From NCBI RefSeq assembly GCF_032854445.1, contig NC_088300.1:23663608-23727607 (forward strand): a stretch of DNA of 64,000 nucleotides, in the 5' to 3' direction. This stretch comes from Liolophura sinensis. Taxonomy: Eukaryota; Mollusca; Polyplacophora; Chitonida; Chitonidae. A model generated the notes under the pieces. The model was not told the origin of the DNA. It did no database searches and was given only the letters and a program-made list of their open reading frames with translations. The position numbers and the translations under genes were made by a program. Shown in pieces: positions 49,659 through 61,779 of the stretch (the first letter of the stretch is position 1; the number at the start of each line of letters is the position of its first letter).

Positions 49659-52181
49659 ATGTTGAAAACCCTACTGTTTTTGTTTTCACTAATTTGTAGT
49701 CTCAGGACCTATACCACTGAAGCTAGGAATCTGCAATCTCAACATATGATAGGTACGTAAACGTTATTTTAGGACATCAAATGTAGTTCACACGGTTTGC
49801 CGCAAAACTGTATCGCAAAACCACGTCAGAATCCCCTAAAATTTAAAATACAGAGCATATTGGTAATATTTTTTCATGACGTTGATTCCAGATTTATTCC
49901 AATCAGATTTATTTGAGTCACGTGGCTTGGCGGCCATGTTTGAGTATTTTGTACAACTAACAATATCTTCCACAGAACCATTAATCAAAATTTCTTGAAA
50001 TTAAGATATGTTTGAAGGCAAGGCAAAAGTATGCAGAAAATTAGTTTCGTCAGTAATGCAAACTGGGCAAAATGTGAGAAAATAGTCAAATTAAAAGTCA
50101 AGATATTTAAACGAGATAACATTGTTTTAGATAAAGCTTGATTTAAGGATTTCAAATACATAAGATACATTGATTTCTAGAGTCTTTAGGGCCTAATAGC
50201 CTCCGAGACGAGATATCTCTAGTCGGTCACAGTACCTTATCAGACTAAGAATTATAATGAGTTCTACGCTACGCTGTTTGGCGGTCACATTGGATTATGT
50301 TTTTCAGCTTAAAGCCTCCAATTTTCCATAATTTCTGAATAGAATCCGCTAAAGGTTACACGAACGCATGGATTTTCCTTACTATTTATGTAGTAAATTT
50401 GTTAACTTCAACCTCTAAAATACATATGCCCTAACTTTGGCGAGGTACCATGCCATACCACCATATGCAGCTTGCACTTTTCTCTACAACATATGAAAAA
50501 ATCAGCCTAGCATGACCATCATTCTTTGAGCTGTGGTTGCTGGAAGTGAAGTCATAGCATTCTGCAACCTTGGTAGCCTCCAGAAGAGTGGGATGTAACA
50601 CTGGCAGAAAAGTTTTCAATTCTATCCAAAGCAGAAAAAAATCGGATGTATTTTAATTAGCAGTGAAGAAATTTATCGTGCATCAACAATCTAAATGGTG
50701 TCTCAGTATTACCCAATCGATGCTCCTGTTGTAGCATATATAGAACTTTATATATGGGCACAACAAACAAAAAACACATGTGTTGGTATGAACAAAAACT
50801 TATGTCCTTTCCAACAAATGTCTGGTGCCATATTTGAACAACTTTATCTTGTGTTGAATTAGCACAAAGTTTTGTGTTGAAAGAATTGAACACAAGATGG
50901 GTTTGATGTTACATCGAAGTTGTTGTTGTGCTAACACAAGTTAGGTTGATATGCATAAACTACCTCATTTTAATTCAATACAAGTTTGATTTCTGTGTTG
51001 AATGAAAGCAACACAAGTTGTTGTTTCATCACAAGCACTTATTTGTGTGAATTTGGTTAATCGTTGTAACTTGGTTATATTATCTATAAAGATGTTTGTG
51101 AACTTCGTTCAGTCGTCTCCTACATCCTCTTCCGTGAAAGTCAATGCAGCCTGTGTGACGACGAGGAGCCGTTAGGTGTGTGTACATATATTGTGTCTTC
51201 TTTTGACAGTGCGAGTTCATGTCACCAAAGTGCAGCCGTCACTGAAATGTCATACCGATGACACCAGACATGACATCCCACTCAGTCACTTTGTAATCAC
51301 ACCAGGCCGACCAGTCATGTTTCCTTGCTCTAACTTCTCAGTGCAAGCTAGGCAGCAGCAAGTACCATTTTTAAAGTCTTTGGTATGGTCCGACCCGGGC
51401 TTGAGATCTGGACAGTACACTCATTTGCAAATATTACGTCTTTAAAACCCTCGTTCCTTCTCGCGAGAGTCGTGCCATATTCCAGTAAGTTCCCAGTGTT
51501 CATATCGCAACATTTGATAGCTTGTGGGATAATTGATCCTCAACTCTAAGCTTTGTTTTTGTGATGGATAGCAGGGGTGCGAACAATTGATCCCATATCG
51601 TCTATATTTTTGGGGAAGTCGTGTTGTCATTTTGACCAAACCTTTGTAGACGAATACCAGGTGTTCTTCTATAAAATTTGCCCATCCGGATCCGAATGAG
51701 TAACGTTTTCCAGTCTGTGGCTCATGTCTTCAGCATGTTAATATTTGAAAGATCTAGTCAGTTAAGATAGCTTCTTCAGTTAAATTTGTAGCTTCATTAT
51801 TTGCAAGCAGATTAGACATGTCTCACCAAAATATTCAACTTGACCTGCAAAGCATAGCTCAGCCACCCTATAGATTATTATTCTAAGACGTTTTGCAGTA
51901 ACGTTGTAAACTTGTACGGTGGCATAGATGTTACATCTAAGTAATGTACGTAAAATAATACTTTTTACATCTAAGATGATAATTAATTAAATTTAAACCC
52001 CATGGCCACAAGTTTATCCGGGCCTGTGTCTCCCAATAGCTTCTCCCCCCGTCAAGATGTAATGTATGTTTGCTTGAGGTGGTGTAAGTAAATTGGAAGT
52101 GGTTCCATTTATCGTTTTATTGCTTCAGATCCCCCTGGAAATCGTCCACTACCAAAAACTTTTTTTTCACCATGGCCTTAA
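49659..52181 (+). CDS. Possible small secreted peptide precursor, two exons
   Basis: Exon 1 (49659-49752) encodes a signal-like N-terminus (MLKTLLFLFSLICSLRTYTT then EARNLQSQHMI) and ends ATA G|GTACGT, phase 1, as is common after signal peptides. The first acceptor downstream that I find with strong pyrimidines is TTTTATTGCTTCAG at 52128; joined there (G + AT = Asp) the frame gives a Pro-rich end (DPPGNRPLPKTFFSPWP) and TAA at 52179-52181, 48 residues in all. Exon 1 is moderately credible because a TATA box precedes it; the link to 52129 is weak, since that segment is also open for 48 codons in another frame. T-rich DNA can imitate signal peptides. No family recognised. Confidence 0.3.
50800..51060. 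repeat. Repeats of AACACAAG / CTTGTGTT in both orientations
   Basis: CTTGTGTTGAATT, GAACACAAGATGG, CTAACACAAGTT, GCAACACAAGTT and TTTTGTGTTGAA recur on both strands over about 230 bp, compatible with a degraded foldback element. Confidence 0.45.
51110..51440 (-). repeat. SINE-B-related remnant
   Basis: Shares with 48440-48720 the blocks CACCAGACATGACATCCCAC, GTCACTTTGTAATCACACCA and TTTCCTTGCTCTAACTTCTC. The head ends near GACCCGGGCTTGAGATCTGG. Open frames over it are not genes. Confidence 0.65.
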
Positions 52182-52740
52182 CCAAATCAACGTCAATATT
52201 TTGCCATCAGATCATAATGAAAAACTCGAATACGGCCAACTGACTTCTTACTTTTCAGTAATGTTTTACTTTTAATGATCCTGACAGTGATTATATTGCT
52301 TGTGACTACGCGTCTCGACATCATGTCATTCACGGGGATTAGTGAAAAGGATGTAAACGGGACATAATAACTCGTGTTGTATATTTAGTTCAGCAAAACT
52401 ACATCATATCTGAGATGAACGAAGCAATCTGAAGACACTGGTCTCTATAAACTTTATAAACTCGTGGCCATCGGGTCCAAATTTAATTACGATATTAATG
52501 AAACAATTTTTTTCACCGACATATATACATACATATACAACAGAAACAGCAGGATACAATGAAATTGCCTTAGGTCAAAACACAGTCGCTTATTAGAGTT
52601 TCAGACAGCAAGACTGAAAATCATAATCGAAAAGCGTTATACTCGGGTATAAGAAACACAAACATTCTGTTTCGACTTTTTAGAGAAACATGTAGAGTTA
52701 ATCGAAATGGACGAGAGCATGGAGGCTGGCATTTCTCTTT

Positions 52741-53025
52741 TTAAAAAACCCGTCTGTTAAATTTAACAGAAAATTTGTTGTCAGAGAGTGATGCTAGAAT
52801 GTATTATGCTATTGCAGCAGATTATTCTGTTAAATATAACTGTTAAATTCTGTTTTGTGTTATTTCCACACAAAGATTCTATTTGACTAATAGAATGTTA
52901 TGTTGAATATGACAGAACATTATGTTGAATGTGACAAAATATTGTGTTACAATAATAGAATACATTCTATCATCAGTCAGACAAAATACCTTCTGTTAAA
53001 ATTAACTTTATAATTTTTTTAGTGT
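52741..53025. mobile_element. MITE family T, copy 2
   Basis: Inverted ends: left CGTCTGTTAAATTTAACAGA with GAGTGATGCTAGAATG inward, right CATTCTATCATCAGTCAGAC then CTTCTGTTAAAATTAAC. Ends match 34793-35022. The interior has repeated TATGTTGAATATGACAGAAC units. Confidence 0.85.
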
Positions 53026-53507
53026 ATGACGTAATGCCGTCACAAATGATAGCCATCAGTGCTTAACAAAATGCCTGAGTGCTAAACACAGTGTTCAAAC
53101 GCTTGGGGTAAAGCGAAGAAAAGATTTTTAAGGCTCCTGTACGGAGCCGTAAAAGTGACATGTTGAAATTAAAATTTTTGGAAGAGAACATCATTTTGGA
53201 CTGGGAACTTAATAATTAGCTTTTGGTGATCAGGTTGTTATAAGGAATGTATCAAATGAGTCATAATCGTACGCGATCGTTTCCGATAAAATTAGATTTG
53301 GGTTACCCCACCCTAGAGGGCTGTGCATGGCAGCCGCTTTTAAGAATCACCATTTTTTCACACATGGCTCTGTATATTCAATGCCTCAAACCTTTCCTAC
53401 GCGAACTGACGGATAAATCTTTGCTGGCTCCGGATTATATATCCTGGGTAAAATCAAGTCAACGATTCCGTCTAATTTCGTACATTATGTACTGTCTTGG
53501 TTCTTTG

Positions 53508-53542
53508 GCGGTTTGTTTTAAACGCCATTTAAAACAAACCGC
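53508..53542. repeat. Perfect 14-bp inverted repeat
   Basis: GCGGTTTGTTTTAA, 7-bp loop ACGCCAT, TTAAAACAAACCGC. A stable small hairpin of unknown role. Confidence 0.85.
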
Positions 53543-53659
53543 AGTTATTGACCGGGAGCGTCCATTGACAGTTTGTATACGAATGTTTTTTGTTGTTGCT
53601 GTTGTTTTTTTTGGGGGGGGGGGGTTGTTTTGGTTTTTTTTTTCGACAAATAAATAGTT

Positions 53660-55256
53660 CTCATTTAATTAGCAATAATGAAACACACGTCACAACAGGA
53701 TGCGCTGACTTGACAAAAAAAATGCCTCAAGTTAAAATCTCAGACAGAGAGCACTTAGTCCCTTGTTTAACATAGCATTTGGCAGCATTTGGAAGCCTTG
53801 GCCATCTAACAGGTCCTCTCCGAAGACGACTACCAACTAGGTTTCGTGTTCGAATCCAGCTCGGATGGCGCGTCTGCTGCCTTTTTTCAGAAGGCTGTTA
53901 GTCTGTTAAAAGGAATACATAACATAATTACTGTTCTTTAATTCGACATAAAACAAAAATGACAAAATAATATGAGTTTGAATATAGAAATGATAAGGTG
54001 ACCTTCTTCTTGTTCATGTAATAAGCTAGTGGGGCTGAAATGCTGAATATATGTCAACTATATATGTTCATATGAACAGACAGTATTATGCCGCTCTTGT
54101 TAGCACTGTGTGCCCTTAACTTCGTTTATAAAATGTAGTTTTAAAGAAACATATTTAATTTCATTCCATATAAACCTTAAGAAAACACACTGAGAAAACG
54201 TTAAAAAAAACACGCATAGCAGGTGTTACAGCGAACCAAATGCGATCACATGTTGACCAGGAATGGTGTGCTGGCACATTCATAACAAGGGGGTTTATAC
54301 CACATGCAAACACCTCAACAAGAGCACCTGTCAGTATATGTGCGCAATGACTTCCGTGAGCAGGATAATGTATGTAAAATACCCTTAAGCCCGATACACA
54401 GACAGGGCAAAAACGTGCATTTGTTGGTTCGATAGAGCAATGCACATACTTTCATCTTAAATACGCTGTCTTCAAATCGAAAGCACAAATCATAAATCGA
54501 TTTTCATTGTTATCGCAAGGAAATTAGCTATTTCCGTAGCATGGTTAAACGACCATGTGTACTGGTCAGTCCGACAGCACTACAGATATACCTGCGTCGG
54601 TATAGGCTTGTTGAGAGTGACGCTGAAATGCCAGCCAGCAAACAAGTAAACATTGTGAGTGCAACGAATAAATTGAGAATTATTGTATTCAGACTCTCAG
54701 CTGTCCTGCTCTAGTGCACACTGCACTGTGTATAGTGACAGACACTGCTGAGACAACACCAGCTGAAAACGTGTGAAAGGCCTTATGGATGATGTAACCG
54801 GGGCGAACACTAAACCACATTGTCCGTCTCCTAGACAGGTTATTCCAAATGACCTTTAACTAGCAACTTTCTTCATGGATAACACAGCATTTTGAGTAAC
54901 TCCGAACCACAGGCGTCCAGAAAATTGCTGTTAACATAATTTTCGTTTGGTACCTAGTTTTACTTTGGCCGTGGTGCGAGGGGCGTGTAATAGGCAATTT
55001 ATGAAGCATTAAAAGCATGGAACAGCTAGAATAAAACCTGAACATACATGTAGATAGATCGACCTAAGGCAATATTTCACCGGTTATACGTGTGACCATT
55101 TGCCAAGTATATCACATTACCGTCGCTGCTCAGGTTTTACTCTTCAAGCTCCAGTTGTTTGTATTCTGAAGTATATTGCTCCAGAATTTGCGGGGTAGTT
55201 ATTGGTTCGCCCGGCTGTATGACAAGACTGGCTTCCCACCAATCTGCACAGGTACA
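53660..55256. other. No supported gene
   Basis: CTCCGAAGACGACTACCAAC to GTGTTCGAATCCAGCTCGG (53818-53870) resembles a decayed tRNA-like head. Otherwise AT-rich unique sequence. Confidence 0.45.
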
Positions 55257-55395
55257 GGGGCTACTTTCACAAAGCGGCGTACGACATTTATTTATCGTAC
55301 ATTTGTCGTACGATATTTTGTACGTCACTGTTAACGAATCATTGTCCTATATGTGCGATATCGTACAAGTAGGACATCTTTGTGAAAATGGCCCC
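55257..55395. mobile_element. Foldback MITE with GGGGCCATTTTCAC-type ends
   Basis: Left GGGGCTACTTTCACAAAGC; right read backwards GGGGGCCATTTTCACAAAG. The inner TCGTACATTTGTCGTACGA also pairs. A related half-element starts at 19177 (GGGCCTAGTTTCACAAAGCG). Confidence 0.85.
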
Positions 55396-55794
55396 CGGTT
55401 TATTACCTGTAGATCATGCACGCTGTACAAATATATCCGTTTGCTGTGGTTTAAATATATGGTTTGCTGTGCTTCGTCGACGTTTTACAACACCTTAGTG
55501 GACGACAAAAAAACACCCGTCCACATCACTAACGTGATATGTATCTCCCGATACGGTCGAGGAAATCAGAAGGTACAAATAGAAGAATGACACTTAACTA
55601 GAGCCATTCACTGGTTGACCTATTAAGTTTACACCCATTCTTAAGGTATAAAGTCATTTGAAAAGACACAAAGAGGAAGTAGCACTTTACGAATTCTTTT
55701 AGTGCTTGCTGCGACCAATCAATCAAAAAACAATTGGATGCCAGAATCAATCAATAATCCGAAGAATCTCTTCTTCCAGCATGTGGTTGTACCA

Positions 55795-56250
55795 CGTTTT
55801 TATCCCGGACAGCTATTCGACTTGAGAACCATTGTCTGATAATTTATCCCTGACAGAGATTCGACTTGAGAAGCATTGTCTGATAATTCAGGATTCGAAT
55901 TGAGAAGCATTGTCTGATAATTCAGGATTCGACTTGAGAAGCATTGTCTAATAATTCAGGATTCGACTGGAGAACCATTGTCTGATAATTTATCCCTGAC
56001 AGAGATTCGACTTGAGAATCATTGTCTGATAATTCAGGCTTCGACTTGAGAAGCATTGTCTGATAATTCAGGCTTCGACTTGAGAAGCATTGTCTGGTAA
56101 TTCAGGCTTCGACTTGAGAGCCATTGTCTGGTAATTCAGGATTCGACTTGAGAACCATTGTTTGATAATTCAGGCTTCGGCTTGAGAAGCATTGTCTGAT
56201 AATTCAGGATTCGACTTGAGAACCATTGTCTGATAATTCAGGTGTAGTGA
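55795..56250. repeat. Minisatellite, 34-bp unit, about 12 copies
   Basis: Unit TTCGACTTGAGAAGCATTGT + CTGATAATTCAGGA; 34-bp spacing checked between 55926 and 55960. Two copies carry the longer TTTATCCCTGACAGA variant. Confidence 0.95.
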
Positions 56251-56519
56251 CAGGGTAATTACATCAAATGTGGTGGAATTCGGCTCTGCGGTCGGGATTT
56301 CCCAAGAAGTGCACAGTCAGCACTGTGCATGGTGTAGGCCAATGTCTACACTGGACTGTGGCCTTACTACACCACTTAGTAGTCTATAGCAGATGTTGTG
56401 GACATAGTTAATACTATGATCTAGTGTAGGCAAATGTCATAACACATTTGCCTACAACACATTTTTTAGTTAATTTATATATCCTAACATATTGATTACA
56501 TATATAATATAAAAGACTA

Positions 56520-56612
56520 CACGAATGTGGGAAGGTCTGTCAGCAACCTGCCGATGGTTGGGCGTTTTCTGCCCCCAACCATACTGGCCGTCGTCGGGTA
56601 AGTATGATGCAT
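56520..56612 (+). repeat. SINE-A fragment
   Basis: ATGTGGGAAGGTCTGTCAGCAACCTG through ACTGGCCGTCGTCGGGTAAG; both ends are missing. Confidence 0.7.
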
Positions 56613-57372
56613 AAGCTATAATCCTATAATGGTTTTGTGCGGCAAGTAACTTAAGTGGCTTACTTTGTACAGGCCTAAACCAGAGGCTGAAAAAGCCAGC
56701 GTCTTCTCGCTTTACTTCACAAATAACTCAACAACCAACAGGGGCTGGCCATGCCGGTGATGTAAATGTAGCAGAATAAATGTACGATTGGTTATAGTCC
56801 GATTATAAACTCGTATTAACGGGAGATAGTTCACTACAAAAATATCGACTGTCAGGTGATCAGACGATCTTTAAGTGATGTACCATAATTAATTAGTACT
56901 GTAGGTTCGATCAATAACGTAGTAGAAATCAAACAACAGTGGAATCATCACTTTCGTCACGTGTTGATTATTTACAGTACATTTTCTCTGATTCGCCAGT
57001 TTTAGGTCTCGTTAGAGCATCAGGCTCAAGCTATTCTGACAATTTTAGCTTAAAAGACAAGACGAAGTCATCCCACGCCTGTCGTTAAATGAACGTAGTG
57101 AAACCGTCTATATATACACTTGCCAAGATTAATGCTAACGGGATGTTGCAATTCGAATGCGCTGTTAGGACCACATTCTGGCATGTTATGGCAATTTAGA
57201 CACACCCCATTGCGAACTTACAATTTAACTCTCACTCATTTTATTTAAATGTCAGTTGCTCTTTGCCCTGGATCAAGAAAAATTACAATAGATGCATGTG
57301 AATGTAAGAACATGCTGAGGGGAAAATGCGTAAAATGCGTAACTGATTACTGCATGATATTTACACATCATG

Positions 57373-57637
57373 TAGGGGCCTCCGTGGTTCAGTTGGTTAG
57401 CGTACTAGCTCAGCGTAATGACCCAGGAATCTCTCAACAATGCGGTCTCTGTGAGTTCAAGTCTAGCTCATGCCGGCTTCCTCTCCGGTCGTACGTAGGA
57501 AGGTTTGCAGCAACCTGCAGATGGTCGTGGGTTTCACCGGGGCTCTGCCCGGTTTCCACCCACCGTAATGCTGGCTGCCGTTGTATAAGTGGAATATTTT
57601 TGAGTACGGCGTAAAACACCAATCAAATAAATAAATA
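57373..57637 (+). repeat. SINE-A, full length
   Basis: Head GGGGCCTCCGTGGTTCAGTTGG, body with CTCATGCCGGCTTCCTCTCC, tail CACCAATCAAATAAATAAAT. ACACATCATG / ACACATTATG flanks suggest a target duplication with one mismatch. Confidence 0.93.
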
Positions 57638-58469
57638 AACTAATACACATTATGAAACTGACACCGGGATTTCCCCAATGTTGAATCAGTATACAACTGG
57701 TCGTATACAGTTGCAACTCCCACACCAGGAAAAGTGCACTACTCAGTTACAAATGTTGTTGATCGACGTTCCGTTGGAAATCATATTAGAGACAATTACA
57801 TTAAAACGATATTTCGGGGACGTATCCTAATTAGGTTTATCAAATTGAGTTTTATCTAATGACATGAAAATCATTCACAACCAAATACGCTATCCATAAC
57901 AAATGCATGTTTATTTTATCAAAATTTTTCCAGATGTTACCAGTTTAGTTCAAGTTCACGTGTGATACGCGTGATCAAAGAGAGGCGAAATTATTACACT
58001 GCATTTGTCGTATGTTTATAACCGATTTCATATCCAGTGAGGTCTTCTTGACAAAGCTGAGCTGACGATGTTGTTACCTGTCGACAAAAGCCGCCATTTT
58101 GTTAAACGTCGTCGCCTGCAAGCTCGTATGGTTTACAGTGAGTAGCCACACTCAGATATTCGCACGATGAAATGTCCAGCTTGTGTTTCAAATTCGATAA
58201 ATTTATATGCTTTATAATCGCATACTATATGAAAAATATGACCCTTAAAATGATATTTTTCAGAATTTCACCTTAGACAAGTCTATTTGCCCAGTTCAGA
58301 GTTGTATATTTTATTTTTTTTTATTTATTAAATATTATTAGGAATTCTGATGTCCCCCACTCATACAATTCTTGGGTATATCGTCGGACATGATTCATCT
58401 CATGGGTAGATGAGTAGCAGTTCGAGAATTGATATTGTTGATCAGTAGTCTCCCTTGTTTCATTTGCAG

Positions 58470-58715
58470 GTTGTTTATAGCCCCATCACCTCTCTCGATT
58501 GTGGTAAAAACAAATTAAAAGCCGCAATAAGTAAGGTTTCACAAATATTTTACCGAAGATTTGCGACCCATGGCGTGATGAACCAAATCGGTAGCATAAC
58601 TACCAAATCATCGCAGTTATTCAGCATTACCCTTGAGGTACCTGCCGAAAACCGGTTAAACGAGGGTAGGCCCATCGTAATGGAAATACCTTTGGCTTCG
58701 CGCAGACTGTCCTAA
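58470..58715 (+). CDS. Possible terminal exon, unknown protein (weak)
   Basis: A very good acceptor (CTTGTTTCATTTGCAG, AG at 58468-58469) is followed by 81 open codons to TAA, including KLKAAISKVSQIFYRRFATH and PAENRLNEGRPIVMEIP. Composition is balanced, unlike most frames here. It does not fit the phase of the signal-peptide exon at 49659, and no other upstream exon was found. No family recognised. Confidence 0.25.
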   Translation, partial: VVYSPITSLDCGKNKLKAAISKVSQIFYRRFATHGVMNQIGSITTKSSQLFSITLEVPAENRLNEGRPIVMEIPLASRRLS

Positions 58716-60023
58716 GCCGTATTATGGTTAGTCCTCTTATCACTCACTCTGCGCCCATAAAATAGGCCCTGTGAGTGTAGAACTATACAGTGAGTCCATA
58801 ATTTTTGAGTTCAGATTTTCTTGTCCTCTTGTTCTAAATTAAAACTTCAGATCCACAAATAGAATATATCACAATCTGTGGCTTCAGATTTTTGTGCACC
58901 ATGTAATGTTGTGCAGTCTTAATTTTGGGTCTTTCATATACATAAATAGCACATGTTTCGCTGACATCTGGGATCTGCTTTTCTCATTTCCTCACCCAAC
59001 ACAATATCACGAATTTTAACAGTGTGTACCAATTTCCTACGCAGAAAACCATGCGCAAGAATCGATGACCGGCAAAATCATGGTAAAGAACGCTGCTAAT
59101 AAATGGTACAGTTTTCTCAGATCAGCTACCGGTAAATCAGCTTTTCCTTTCTGAACGTCTTCTTTGTTCACAGTGAGAGCTGACTGAACAAAACAGCTGA
59201 ACGCAAATCTGCTGGCTTGACCATCGTTAGTTCAGGGTAGCTCTCACATTGGATACAAATATTTGTCATTTATCAATATGCAGTGTAAAGTTTTATGAAT
59301 AAAAGGCCTGATATTTGCTGATATGAGATCAAAACGGCAACCATTTTCGTCCTCATGTCAAGGAGCACTTTTAAGTTTTATTCTGAAAATCGACTTATGA
59401 CGTAAAAGTTTTGCCAAATGGTGTATCTTCCAACTCATTGAAATGTCAGCCCTTGGTGTTTTCATTACTACATTAGTGTGCCTTTATTACGGTTTCCAGC
59501 CCTTGTGGCATTATTGGGTTCGAAACGCCGATTGCTTGATTCACGTCACAGTCTTTCAATTCTCTGTTGACGTCAATGAAGCACCAAAAGCCCTTAATAA
59601 CATGCCATGGCGAAGGTCATTTGCTCTATTTGTAAGTAATTTTAACAAAAGTATAACTGAAGAAATTTTCACCAGTTGCTCTGCTATTTTTTACATTTAT
59701 TCGGAAACTATCCAGTTTTATGAAATTTTAGCTAACGGCAAAGTGATTATTCTCGATGGCCGAACGATCGCAGTCGTATGACAACGCCAATCATTTTGAG
59801 ACGAAACAGACGATAGGGAGCTCACAACGAGAGATAACTGTAGAAGAATAATTGCATAAGATCTTTAACGATTATCTTGTGAACTTCGTGAGTGAGATGT
59901 TACTTTGCTTGAGCAGGTTATTGTTGCACATCAGGTTTTGCGGAATATTATCATGTGACTGTGTGTTGAGCAATTAAAACCAAGAACCATTTTATAAGAC
60001 AAGGTACTGTATGAAGTAAATCA
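58716..60023. other. No supported gene
   Basis: An open frame at 59443-59781 (+) has no recognisable domain or splice context. Otherwise unique AT-rich sequence. Confidence 0.45.
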
Positions 60024-60310
60024 TTAAAGGTCTCATCTGCGTTACCTTGACCCTGATACTCCCTGATCTAACTACAGCGAGCTGATTAGACAAGAACCAA
60101 CCCGAAACAACCAGGTAATATCTCTAGGCGGTGATTTTTCCTTATGAGGACAATTTTTCGTTTTCATAATGCCGAAACTTTCACTCGCAGGAGAAGTTGA
60201 GATTAATCACATTTCTGTTAAATGCAACGTGACGTTAAAGATACAAATTTTCATCCATACATTCAGTATCAAAATTTACCTTTATAAAAAATGTCATCAT
60301 ATTTTAAAAT
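60024..60310 (+). repeat. Dispersed repeat E, copy 1
   Basis: GACAAGAACCAACCCG, AGGCGGTGATTTTTCCTTATGAGG and AGGAGAAGTTGAG blocks recur in the same order at 62700-62905. Confidence 0.8.
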
Positions 60311-60623
60311 CCTCCATTTTAAATCGTCGACAAAAAAGAACGTAAGGATGTATTATCAAGTAATGTGAACTAAAATCCTGACGAGTTTTTTATTCTTCGG
60401 CTAAACTGCTAAATGGTTTGCATGTAATTAAATGGAAAACTGATTCGAATATCATTGCCTGTAGACATTCTGTTAGACATTTGGTTAAACATCTATCACC
60501 CATCATCTAATCTTTGCCAATCTAATATCCGCTCCTTCAACTCAACTTCGTGTGGGTCATTCATGTCATCGTTTTTCGAAGAACAGGAGAAAGTATCTCG
60601 AACTTTCTCGAACTAATAATGCG

Positions 60624-60770
60624 AATGTAAGGCTACAACTATCAGAGAGTAAAGATGAGAAACAACTGGCTTCTTTAACTCTCAGATCAGCGACAGGCCT
60701 TACACAAGATTAAGCAAAGAAAAACGAAGACGCTTGAATAAGTTCAATTTATATATTTAAACAAAATAGA
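60624..60770 (+). repeat. Dispersed repeat D, copy 2
   Basis: TGTAAGGCTACAACTATCAGAGAGTAAA through CGCTTGAATAAGTTCAATTT matches 29402-29545. The GC-richer stretch that follows (60840-61040) may belong to the same element: on the - strand it is open for about 76 codons with a hydrophobic stretch (SLIAACLLGINLLTADYILT). Confidence 0.6.
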
Positions 60771-61779
60771 CAAGTAATACAACTGACCATAATATATACA
60801 ACAATACAAATAATTATAAAAATATATAGTCTCTTACTGATGACAGCGTCCAAATCCAGATGGAATATTCCGGCTTCCAAAGGCGAGTCGGTCCACGTAA
60901 GTATATAATCCGCAGTTAAGAGGTTGATCCCGAGGAGACAGGCGGCGATGAGGCTGCGAGTGACGTCCCTTTGGGGTTGCTAGGCACCCCTCCCAGCTGC
61001 TGGCAAACCTAAGTCCACAAATAGATTTTTATGGCTTCTGTCTCACAGACTGGGCCAGGTATGCACCAAAGCTTATTGGCCGCGGAATGTTTGGGACTGA
61101 GCTACAGCGCTAAACGTTAACGTTGTCGCTTATGGAAAACTAATGGGGGTCTGTGGCCAAATAATGTCTCAAAAAATTACCAAGTGAGGAAACACAAGTT
61201 CACAAAGTGCTGGGTACAGAGTATGGAGAACGAATGGTGTGAAAGCCGATTTCTCCAAACCCATTAAAATCCTTCACAGTGGATGACAGTAAATAAGACT
61301 GCTCTCAAGTGCTCTTGAGTAAATAACTACGAGCTTCACAACTCCGTCTCTCATATTTATCGACTAACGTAAGGAAAATTGTGGATAGTCTGATTGTAAA
61401 CATAATTAACAACATCGATACATTTTTCCAGAATGTATGCTCTGTGTACTTTGACACTAAACTCATAAACACCGAAGCCTCGAGAACGCTTGTCTGAATT
61501 ACAACGTACACAGCGGGGAAAATGTAGGTTAGATACTGACTCAAGAACAAGTGAAAAAGAAACTGAAATATTAAAAGACGAGGCTCGAAACACGAAACTG
61601 TTTATCTGGCAGAGTAGATTGTTCTTGTCTTTCAGGTCAAATTTGCTTACATGTACTAAACCGTGTTTTACGATACATTGAATTTTTGGCGAATTAATAT
61701 AGGCAAATATTTTTATACCCTCAGCTCAACATCTTTGAGTAAAATATGAGCGTCAAAATCTTAAGATATTAAGCTTACA

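Noticed and set aside
53247-53657. 136-codon + strand frame
   Set aside because: Runs through a hairpin and poly-T/poly-G tracts; no recognisable protein features.
57249-57372. Cys-rich peptide (CECKNMLRGKCVKCVTDYC)
   Set aside because: Short frame running straight into a SINE, no acceptor or donor; the cysteines arise from repeated AAATGCGTAA.
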